A DNA stretch of 6,645 nt. It comes from Actinomycetota bacterium. GTDB taxonomy: Bacteria > Actinomycetota > Coriobacteriia > Anaerosomatales > JAHIQC01. Below, piece by piece: positions 1 to 4,797 of this stretch (its first letter is position 1; every line of letters starts with the position of its first letter). The stretch spans positions 1-6,645 of the forward strand of contig JAHIQC010000236.1 of the NCBI GenBank assembly GCA_018902765.1, given 5' to 3'. Made by a program: the position numbers and the translations under genes. The notes under the pieces were generated by a model that did no database searches, was not told the origin of the DNA, and was given only the letters and a program-made list of their open reading frames with translations.

Positions 1-1106
1 ACTACCGCGTCGATGGCGCAGCGCAGGTTGCTGGAACCGCATTCGCGGTTTCGACCACCGGTTCGCACACCTTGGAGTTCTGGTCCGTTGATGTCGCGGG
101 CAACGTTGAAGCCCATCGTTTCGCACAGTTCGAGATCGTCGCGCGTCCGCCGGCGACGATGTATGTCCCCGTGGCGGGTTCGTCGCGCTATGAGACAGCC
201 GTGCGCGCATCCGAGCGCACCTTTGCATCGGGAGCGGAGTGCGTGGTCATCGCCACTGGCTCCAACTGGCCTGATGCCCTGGGTGGAGCCGCACTGGCTG
301 CCGCAGAAGGCGGACCGATCCTTCTGACCGACGCGAGCGCACTTCCATCAGCGGTGGCTGCTGAGGTGTCGCGATTGGGTGCCACCCGCGCCTACATCCT
401 GGGCGGAACCGGGGCAGTTGGCCCTGGTGTCGAAGGGGCCCTTGCTTCGATGCTCGGTGCAGGCAACATCACGCGCATCGGAGGAGCCAACCGATATCAG
501 ACAGCGGAGCTCATTGCCGCCAAGAGCGTCGATGTCCTTAACGCATCGGGCACGTATGACGGCACCGCTTTCGTCGCCACCGGCGCGAACTTCCCCGACG
601 CGCTTGCCGCAGCCCCGATATCGGCAGCCAAGGGCTGGCCGCTGTTCCTAGCGGGCCCCAATGGGCTGTCGCCCAGCACCTCCGCCGCCATGTCGAGTGC
701 CGGAGTGAGCGACGTTGTGATCCTGGGCGGGACCGGAGCTGTCTCCTCGGCGGCTGAGACTTCGCTCAAGAGCACGTACGGGGCGACCTCGGTCACCCGC
801 CTGGCTGGCGCGAATCGCTATGATACGGCTGTTGTGGTGGCGACGTGGGGCTGCGCGAATGCGGGCTTGTCGTGGGACGGTCTGGCTATTGCGACGGGTA
901 CGAACTTCCCCGACGCGCTTGCCGGTGGCGTGATGCAGGGCCTCGAGGGCTCGGTCATGCTGCTCACCCCGCAAACTGCGCTGCATCAAGCGACGTTGGA
1001 TTGCCTGACGCTGAACAAGGCATCGGTTCGCTCGGTCAAATACCTGGGCGGCACCGGCGCCGTGAGCACCGCAGTTCGCAATCAGGTAGGCGCAATCCTC
1101 TACTGA
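1..1106 (+). CDS. Surface protein with OmpL47-like module and three CWB2 cell wall binding repeats (5' partial)
   Basis: The frame is open from the first full codon at base 3 to TGA at 1104-1106, about 367 visible residues, so the start lies upstream. A TTG at 72 is only an internal Leu codon. The first ~50 residues (YRVDG..., then LEFWSVDVAGNVE) resemble the end of an OmpL47/Ig-like module, common in exported adhesin-like proteins. Three CWB2 (PF04122-type) repeats follow, at roughly 177-460, 470-770 and 790-1103. Each has an RY-x-TA opening, an N-x-PDAL motif (GSNWPDAL, GANFPDAL, GTNFPDAL) and a closing LGGTGAV. In this family, three tandem CWB2 domains anchor exported proteins non-covalently to cell wall polymers in Gram-positive bacteria. 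The C-terminal position of the triplet suggests the missing N-terminal part carries the functional module and the signal peptide. The role of the whole protein cannot be told from this end. Family assignment is very secure. Confidence 0.93.
   Translation, partial: YRVDGAAQVAGTAFAVSTTGSHTLEFWSVDVAGNVEAHRFAQFEIVARPPATMYVPVAGSSRYETAVRASERTFASGAECVVIATGSNWPDALGGAALAAAEGGPILLTDASALPSAVAAEVSRLGATRAYILGGTGAVGPGVEGALASMLGAGNITRIGGANRYQTAELIAAKSVDVLNASGTYDGTAFVATGANFPDALAAAPISAAKGWPLFLAGPNGLSPSTSAAMSSAGVSDVVILGGTGAVSSAAETSLKSTYGATSVTRLAGANRYDTAVVVATWGCANAGLSWDGLAIATGTNFPDALAGGVMQGLEGSVMLLTPQTALHQATLDCLTLNKASVRSVKYLGGTGAVSTAVRNQVGAILY
586..609 (+). repeat. 24-bp perfect direct repeat, copy 1 (CWB2 repeat 2)
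   Basis: This 24-bp stretch encodes most of the NFPDALA motif of the second CWB2 repeat. It is identical, base for base, to 901-924 in the third repeat, at the equivalent position of the domain. The flanking bases diverge at once on both sides. Confidence 0.85.
901..924 (+). repeat. 24-bp perfect direct repeat, copy 2 (CWB2 repeat 3)
   Basis: This is the second copy of the repeat at 586-609, offset by 315 bases (105 codons), and it lies in the same reading frame. The match includes the third positions of the codons. Confidence 0.85.
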
Positions 1107-1120
1107 CGCCCAGTGGCGTC
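1105..1120 (+). terminator. Small hairpin at the stop codon of the CWB2 gene
   Basis: GACGCC and GGCGTC form a perfect 6-bp stem around a CAGT loop. The stem begins inside the TGA stop codon. No T-run follows directly, so on its own it is a weak terminator. It may act with the larger hairpin 15 bases downstream. Confidence 0.4.
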
Positions 1121-1135
1121 TGATTCCTCGGCGTG

Positions 1136-1170
1136 ATGCCCGTTCCTGTTCGCAGGGGCGGGCATTCGTT
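1136..1170 (+). terminator. 13-bp hairpin with TTCG tetraloop after the CWB2 gene
   Basis: The left arm ATGCCCGTTCCTG (1136-1148) pairs with CAGGGGCGGGCAT (1153-1165) over all 13 positions, two of them G-U, around a TTCG loop (1149-1152). TTCG loops are a known stabiliser of RNA hairpins and are common in terminators. The following TCGTT is a poor T-tract, so it may be an imperfect intrinsic terminator or an RNA 3'-end stabiliser. Its place 30 bases past a stop codon favours a 3'-end role. Confidence 0.65.
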
Positions 1171-1224
1171 GCTTCGGGGGCCCGCTCGCCTCGGCTGTCG
1201 AGCCTCGCCGCTTGCTTCGGGGGC
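1169..1224 (+). repeat. 13-bp direct repeat pair between CWB2 gene and yqeY-like gene
   Basis: TTGCTTCGGGGGC occurs at 1169-1181 and again at 1212-1224, 43 bases apart. The rest of the 1107-1281 gap holds the two hairpins and a GTAACG pair (1228-1233 and 1242-1247). I found no convincing -35/-10 pair for the next gene. The repeat may be chance in GC-rich sequence or a leader or promoter element. Confidence 0.4.
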
Positions 1225-1269
1225 ATGGTAACGTTGCTTTCGTAACGCGGCTCATCGGCAACACCTACA

Positions 1270-1275
1270 GGGGGG
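1270..1275 (+). promoter_or_regulatory. Ribosome binding site of the GatB/YqeY gene
   Basis: A run of six G (AGGGGGG with the preceding A) lies 6 bases before the ATG at 1282. It supports that start. Confidence 0.7.
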
Positions 1276-1281
1276 CGCTTC

Positions 1282-1725
1282 ATGGACAAGGCATTCATTC
1301 TCTCTGAGATAACGAAAGCGATGCGGGGAAAGGACAAGCCCAGGCTGTCGATCCTGCGTCTGGTGAAGAACGAGATAGAAGTCAAGGAGAAGGCCACCGG
1401 CGAGGTAATGTCAGATGCCGATGTCGTCGCCACCTTCAAGAAGGTCCTGAAGCAGACCGGCGAGACCCTCGAAGGCTCGATCAAGGTCGGCACGGATGCG
1501 GATCGCACTGCACTTCTGCAGTTGCAGGTCGACATATTGAGCGAGTACCTCCCGAAGCAGGTCTCCGGCGACGAGTTGCTCGCCATCATCGATCGCGTGC
1601 TAGCCGAGACCGGCATCAGCGAGAAGCGCGATATGGGCAAAGCGATTGGGCAAGTGGTCGCGGCGACGAGCGGCAACTGCGACAAAGCCGAGGTGGCGCG
1701 CATCATGGGCGCGCGCTTGGCATAG
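1282..1725 (+). CDS. GatB/YqeY domain-containing protein
   Basis: A complete 147-residue cytoplasmic protein of the size usual for the YqeY family (about 145-150 residues). Family features are the N-terminal helix with RGKDKPRLSILRLVKNEI (residues ~15-32), a basic helical hairpin, the EYLPKQVSGDELLAII segment in the middle (~88-103), and the C-terminal DMGKAIGQVVAATSGNCDKAEVARIM segment (~121-143). The C-terminal part is related to the tail domain of the GatB subunit of the tRNA-dependent amidotransferase, which binds tRNA. A tRNA-related role for stand-alone YqeY proteins is therefore suspected but not established. The start is supported by the G-rich ribosome binding site 6 bases upstream. 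It stands apart from both neighbours by 175 and 125 bases, so it is probably a single-gene unit. Nothing in the sequence shows its regulation. It lacks transmembrane segments or a signal peptide. Confidence 0.93.
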   Translation: MDKAFILSEITKAMRGKDKPRLSILRLVKNEIEVKEKATGEVMSDADVVATFKKVLKQTGETLEGSIKVGTDADRTALLQLQVDILSEYLPKQVSGDELLAIIDRVLAETGISEKRDMGKAIGQVVAATSGNCDKAEVARIMGARLA

Positions 1726-1762
1726 GCGCTGGGTTGCGTTGGGCCTCCCGCGGATGCTGAAT

Positions 1763-1802
1763 GTGAGAGGAGTCTCATCTTGCTCTCACGTGCGAGTCAC
1801 GT
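1763..1802 (+). promoter_or_regulatory. Competing inverted repeats and TCACGT pair upstream of the CxxCH protein gene
   Basis: TGAGA (1764-1768) can pair with TCTCA (1773-1777) over a 4-base loop. The longer GTGAGAG (1763-1769) can instead pair with CTCTCAC (1783-1789). The two pairings exclude each other. TCACGT then occurs twice, at 1786-1791 and 1797-1802, 11 bases apart, about one helical turn. The element lies in the 1726-1850 gap before the secreted protein gene, where I see no clear -35/-10 pair. It could be an operator or a leader structure. The function is unknown. Confidence 0.35.
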
Positions 1803-1840
1803 CGGACGCCGAAGATAAGGGTGCATGATCACCCGAATCT

Positions 1841-1846
1841 GGAGGT
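1841..1846 (+). promoter_or_regulatory. Ribosome binding site of the CxxCH/Asp-rich protein gene
   Basis: GGAGGT lies 4 bases before the ATG at 1851. It decides the start against the in-frame GTG at 1821, which has no such site. The ATG start also gives a clean signal peptide. Confidence 0.85.
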
Positions 1847-1850
1847 CCGT

Positions 1851-2372
1851 ATGAACTTGAAGAGGCTCATGAGATCGAAAGTCGTCTGGCTGACGGCCGC
1901 TGTGCTCTCCCTGATGCTGGCTGCTGTGGCAATCGCCCAGGCTGCACCAACTATCCCGTCGGGAGCCACCCCACCGGCATCTCACGCCGACGGACGCTCC
2001 ACCGATGCTTGCACAGACTGTCACACCGTCGTGACAGTTCCGACGCCGATCGTGCTTCCTGTCCCGATCACAATTCCGGGCCAAGACGCCGACGATGACG
2101 ACGCGACTGAGATCGAGGACGCGCTGGAGGTCGAGGACGCCGATGACGCTGATGAGGTCGACGACGCGCACATGGACGCCGATGACGCCGACGAGGCCGA
2201 CGAGGTCGATGAGGCCGATGACGCCCACATGGACGCCGATGACGCCGATGACGCCGACGACGCCGATGACGCCCACATGGACGCCGATGACGCCGATGAC
2301 GCCGACGACGCGCACATAGACGCCGTTGAGACCGGCACCCACTCCGAGGAGTCTGGTTCCGAGTCCGACTGA
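1851..2372 (+). CDS. Secreted protein with one haem c-type CxxCH motif and a His-punctuated Asp/Ala-rich tail
   Basis: A 173-residue protein. Residues 1-31 form a signal peptide: basic MNLKRLMRSK, a hydrophobic core, and an AQA cleavage site before Ala32. Residues 35-61 carry IPSGATPPASHADGR then ACTDCHTVV, i.e. His45, Cys54, Cys57, His58. CxxCH binds haem c covalently in exported proteins, and the spacing to His45 resembles the mini-haem modules of magnetochrome and NapB-type proteins, which makes His45 a plausible second ligand. A Pro/Val/Ile-rich spacer (62-76) leads to a tail (79-158) of D-D-A or D-E-A triplets with His at 107, 126, 142 and 155, ending in a Ser/Glu-rich tip. There is no Lys or Arg after Arg49, and no membrane anchor or sorting motif. 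The tail is probably disordered and could bind cations. I do not recognise the full architecture. Electron transfer or metal binding outside the membrane is inference. A zinc-type use of the Cys/His cluster is the alternative. Confidence 0.8.
   Translation: MNLKRLMRSKVVWLTAAVLSLMLAAVAIAQAAPTIPSGATPPASHADGRSTDACTDCHTVVTVPTPIVLPVPITIPGQDADDDDATEIEDALEVEDADDADEVDDAHMDADDADEADEVDEADDAHMDADDADDADDADDAHMDADDADDADDAHIDAVETGTHSEESGSESD
2085..2321 (+). repeat. Triplet-based Asp/Ala coding repeat with four HMD/HID blocks
   Basis: The DNA is built from 9-base units such as GCCGATGAC and variants, giving Asp-Asp-Ala triplets. A CACAT block begins at 2169, 2226, 2274 and 2313. The intervals are 57, 48 and 39 bases, each shorter than the last by exactly one 9-base unit. 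Each interval is one codon more than a multiple of three codons, so every His block shifts the triplet register by one residue. Such a repeat should be prone to length change by slippage. Confidence 0.85.
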
Positions 2373-2417
2373 TTTAGTTTCCAGATGTCGCGCAACACAC
2401 GATTCACTCATCATGCG

Positions 2418-2443
2418 GGGAGGCTCCATCGGAGCCTCCCTTT
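2418..2443 (+). terminator. Intrinsic terminator after the CxxCH/Asp-rich protein gene
   Basis: GGGAGGCTCC (2418-2427) and GGAGCCTCCC (2431-2440) form a perfect 10-bp stem around an ATC loop, followed by TTT. The T-tract is short, but stem quality and position, 45 bases past the stop, fit a Rho-independent terminator. It separates this gene from the MarR/ABC operon. Confidence 0.8.
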
Positions 2444-2490
2444 GCGTTCAAAGGTCCGCGATCCGCCGGCAACACACACTGGCAAGGGTC

Positions 2491-2520
2491 TTGCTTTCGG
2501 AGTGGTTAGCGTGCTAATAG
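2491..2520 (+). promoter_or_regulatory. Possible promoter of the MarR/ABC operon
   Basis: TTGCTT (2491-2496) is a fair -35 element. A weak -10 candidate is TAATAG (2515-2520), 18 bases on; GATTAT (2531-2536) is a better -10 hexamer but lacks a well-spaced -35. In either reading the RNA start lies near the palindromes at 2506-2532, so a bound repressor would block polymerase. The exact hexamers are uncertain. Confidence 0.4.
2506..2517 (+). promoter_or_regulatory. MarR-type operator, palindrome 1
   Basis: TTAGC-GT-GCTAA is a perfect palindrome of two 5-base arms around 2 bases. TTAGC-nn-GCTAA is a form often seen upstream of MarR regulators that sit next to ABC exporter genes. It lies 44 bases before the regulator's start. 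Confidence 0.75.
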
Positions 2521-2532
2521 TTAGCAAGCTGA
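2521..2532 (+). promoter_or_regulatory. MarR-type operator, palindrome 2
   Basis: TTAGC-AA-GCTGA repeats the pattern of the first palindrome with one mismatch in the right arm. The centres of the two sites are 15 bases apart, so two dimers would sit at an angle of about one and a half turns. Confidence 0.65.
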
Positions 2533-2549
2533 TTATCACTTCGATCCGC

Positions 2550-2554
2550 GAGGG
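2550..2554 (+). promoter_or_regulatory. Ribosome binding site of the MarR gene
   Basis: GAGGG ends 6 bases before the ATG at 2561. It supports this start over the next in-frame ATG at 2621, whose upstream sequence is weaker. The choice matters because it puts the His-rich N-terminus inside the protein. Confidence 0.65.
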
Positions 2555-2560
2555 ACCCCC

Positions 2561-3070
2561 ATGCATTCACATTCTGAGCGCTGTCATGCCCACGGACATG
2601 GCCCGGTGAACCTGCCGGAAATGACCGTGGACGAGAACACGCCGCAACCGTTTCGCACCTACTACGCGATGAGGGACGTGTTCCGCGCACAAAAGCACTT
2701 CATGCTGAAGAGCATCGGCGATAAGAACACGCACCCAGGACAGGCAATCTGTCTGTGGGCGCTTTCGAAGAACGACGGAATCAGCCAAAGCGACCTGGCC
2801 GACATTCTCGGGATCGCGCGCCCCACCGTCAGCACGATGCTGCAGAAGATGGAGCGCGCGGGTCTGGTCGAGCGGCGAGTAGACGAGGCCGATCAGCGCT
2901 ACACCCGCATTCACATGACCACAGCCGGCAGCGCACTGCATGACGAGCTTCAGGCCGTGCATGCTGAGATGGTCGAAGCCACAATAGGTCCGCTGTCGAA
3001 CGATGATCAGATCGAGCTTGAGCGCTTGCTGCTCCTCGTGACAGAGAACATAGAAACAGGCATGGCATGA
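2561..3070 (+). CDS. MarR-family transcriptional regulator with His-rich N-terminus
   Basis: A 169-residue winged helix-turn-helix regulator. The DNA-binding region is clear: GISQSDLADILGIARPTVS (residues ~73-91) is the helix-turn-helix, LQKMERAGLVERR follows, and the wing DEADQRYTRIHMTTAG (~108-123) has the family's D-x-R pattern. The N- and C-terminal helices (about 31-55 and 125-166) should form the dimer interface. MarR proteins usually repress their own operon and release DNA when a small ligand binds. The two TTAGC palindromes just upstream and the ATGA overlap with the first exporter gene fit this. The odd part is residues 1-14, with His at 2, 4, 9, 11 and 13 and Cys8, ahead of where many family members start. 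This could bind metal, but no ligand can be assigned. If translation began at Met21 the His cluster would be absent. Confidence 0.92.
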   Translation: MHSHSERCHAHGHGPVNLPEMTVDENTPQPFRTYYAMRDVFRAQKHFMLKSIGDKNTHPGQAICLWALSKNDGISQSDLADILGIARPTVSTMLQKMERAGLVERRVDEADQRYTRIHMTTAGSALHDELQAVHAEMVEATIGPLSNDDQIELERLLLLVTENIETGMA

Positions 3071-4797
3071 TCGCGCTCATGAAGCAGTACCTGCGACCGT
3101 ATGTGAAGCCGCTTGTCATCGTGGTGGTCCTGGTATTCCTCCAATCCATAGCGAACCTGTATCTGCCCGAACTCAACGCGGACATCATCAACAACGGTGT
3201 CTCGAAGGGCGATACCGCCTACATCTGGCGCATCGGCGGGCTCATGGTATTGGTGACCGGACTTCTGGGCCTCGGCTCGATCGTCTCGGTCTACTACGGT
3301 TCGAAAGTTGCGATGGCCTTCGGTCGCGATGTGCGCAGTGCGCTGTTCCGTCGCGTCCAAAGCTTCGCCCAAACCGAGATCAACGTCTTTGGTGCCGCTT
3401 CTCTCATCACGCGCAACACCAACGACGTGCAGCAGGTTCAGATGGTGCTCGTGATGATGCTGAACGTCATGATCATGGCACCCATCACCATGGTCGGCGG
3501 CATCATCATGGCGATCAGGCAAGACGTCGTGCTCTCTTGGATGATCGTGGTCATCCTCCCGCTCATGGCGGTCATCATCGGACTCATGCTCAGGACCGCG
3601 CTGCCACTATTCCGGTCGATGCAGGCCAAGATCGACCGTGTGAACCAGGTCATGCGCGAGAAGCTTGCGGGAGTTCGCGTCATCCGGGCGTTCGTGCGCA
3701 CCGATTTCGAGGAGCGGCGCTTCGACGAGGCGAACCGGGACCTCACCGACACGCAGCTCAAGATCAACCGCATGTTCGCGCTCATGCTCCCGCTGCTCAT
3801 GGGGATCTTCAACTTCTCAACAGTCGCCATCATCTGGTTCGGCGCGGATCGGGTAAGCAGCGGTGCGATGCCGATCGGCAACCTCACGGCGTTTCTTTCC
3901 TACATCATGCAGATTCTCATGTCGGTGATGATGGCGGTCGTCATGTTCGTCATGGTGCCTCGCGCGGCAGCCTCCGCGACGCGCATCAAGGAGGTCCTTG
4001 ACACACCATCGAGTGTGAACGACCCCAAAGAGCCCACAACAGAATCGGGCCTCTCGGGTCAGATCGAGTTTCGCGACGTGGAGTTCCGCTACCCCGGTGC
4101 CGAGGAGCCCGTGCTGTGCGGCGTCTCGTTCACCGCGTACCCGGGCGAGACCACTGCGATCGTGGGCAGTACCGGAAGCGGCAAGTCGACACTCATCAAC
4201 CTGATTCCGCGCCTGTATGACGTCACAGGTGGCAGCATTCTGGTTGACGGCGTAGACGTAAGAGAGATGTCCTTGTCCCGTTTGTGGGGCCGCATCGGCT
4301 TCATCCAACAACGGGCGTTCTTGTTCTCGGGCACCGTGGCGAGCAACCTGCGCTACGGCAAGGAGGATGCTTCCGAGGAGGAGCTGTGGCACGCGCTCAG
4401 TGTCGCGCAAGGTCGCGATTTCGTAGCCGAGATGCCCGAGGGCCTGGAAGCCACGATATCGCAGGGTGGTGCGAGCGTTTCAGGCGGGCAACGCCAGCGT
4501 CTGGCCATCGCGCGCGCGCTCATCAAGCGCCCTGAGGTCTACGTGTTCGACGACAGCTTCTCGGCTTTGGACTTCAAGACCGACTCCAGGCTGCGAGCGG
4601 CGCTCAAGCACGAGACCGTCGAGTCGACTGTGATTATCGTGGCTCAACGCGTGAGCACAATCATGGACGCCGACCGCATCATCGTTATGGACGGTGGCCG
4701 GATCGTCGGGATTGGAAGACATTCGGAACTCATGGATAACTGTGAGACTTATCGCGAGATTGTCTTCTCGCAGCTGACTGCGGAGGAAGTGGCATGA
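3067..4797 (+). CDS. ABC exporter half-transporter, degenerate-site subunit (permease plus ATPase)
   Basis: A 576-residue half-transporter. The membrane part (about residues 10-300) has six hydrophobic segments at roughly 13-35, 54-77, 123-150, 156-175, 237-260 and 272-298. The ATPase part has Walker A GSTGSGKS (367-374), signature VSGGQ (471-475) and Walker B VYVFDD, with Asp496 where the catalytic Glu normally stands. The H-loop His is replaced by Gln527 (IVAQR). These two changes mark the non-catalytic member of heterodimeric exporters such as TM287/288 and BmrCD. The start overlaps the regulator's stop (ATGA) with only a weak AGG ribosome site, so translation is probably coupled. It overlaps the next gene in the same way. 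The likely role is export of hydrophobic compounds, drugs or lipids across the membrane with the next gene's product. The substrate cannot be read from sequence. Confidence 0.95.
   Translation: MIALMKQYLRPYVKPLVIVVVLVFLQSIANLYLPELNADIINNGVSKGDTAYIWRIGGLMVLVTGLLGLGSIVSVYYGSKVAMAFGRDVRSALFRRVQSFAQTEINVFGAASLITRNTNDVQQVQMVLVMMLNVMIMAPITMVGGIIMAIRQDVVLSWMIVVILPLMAVIIGLMLRTALPLFRSMQAKIDRVNQVMREKLAGVRVIRAFVRTDFEERRFDEANRDLTDTQLKINRMFALMLPLLMGIFNFSTVAIIWFGADRVSSGAMPIGNLTAFLSYIMQILMSVMMAVVMFVMVPRAAASATRIKEVLDTPSSVNDPKEPTTESGLSGQIEFRDVEFRYPGAEEPVLCGVSFTAYPGETTAIVGSTGSGKSTLINLIPRLYDVTGGSILVDGVDVREMSLSRLWGRIGFIQQRAFLFSGTVASNLRYGKEDASEEELWHALSVAQGRDFVAEMPEGLEATISQGGASVSGGQRQRLAIARALIKRPEVYVFDDSFSALDFKTDSRLRAALKHETVESTVIIVAQRVSTIMDADRIIVMDGGRIVGIGRHSELMDNCETYREIVFSQLTAEEVA
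4782..4786 (+). promoter_or_regulatory. Ribosome binding site of the second exporter gene
   Basis: GGAGG lies 7 bases before the ATG at 4794, inside the end of the upstream gene. It supports the overlapping start. Confidence 0.75.

Noticed and set aside
72..74. TTG at 72 as the start of the CWB2 gene
   Set aside because: The same frame is open to base 3 and already encodes the YRVDG part of the OmpL47-like module. There is no ribosome site or signal peptide after 72, so the gene is cut by the window edge.
1212..1262. TTGCTT elements at 1212 and 1234 as -35 boxes for the YqeY gene
   Set aside because: No acceptable -10 hexamer lies 16-19 bases downstream of either one.
648..1778. Long open frame of 376 codons on the - strand
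   Set aside because: It runs antisense through the end of the CWB2 gene, the hairpins and the whole YqeY gene. Its translation is Ser/Arg-rich with no recognisable domain. It is a by-product of GC-rich codon use.
2085..2321. Regular repeats considered as a CRISPR array or tandem regulatory repeat
   Set aside because: The units are 9 bases, lie in frame and encode an acidic tail. There are no 25-40 base repeats with unique spacers, and no cas genes.
1797..2429. Minus-strand frames reading as Val/Gly/Ile or Ser/Ala repeats
   Set aside because: They are antisense readings of the triplet-based Asp/Ala repeat, which stays open in several frames. They also cross the terminator, and the sense frame has a ribosome site and a signal peptide.
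2385..2609. Plus-strand frame of 74 codons between the CxxCH gene and the MarR gene
   Set aside because: It contains the terminator and both operator palindromes and overlaps the MarR start. It has no ribosome site or family likeness.
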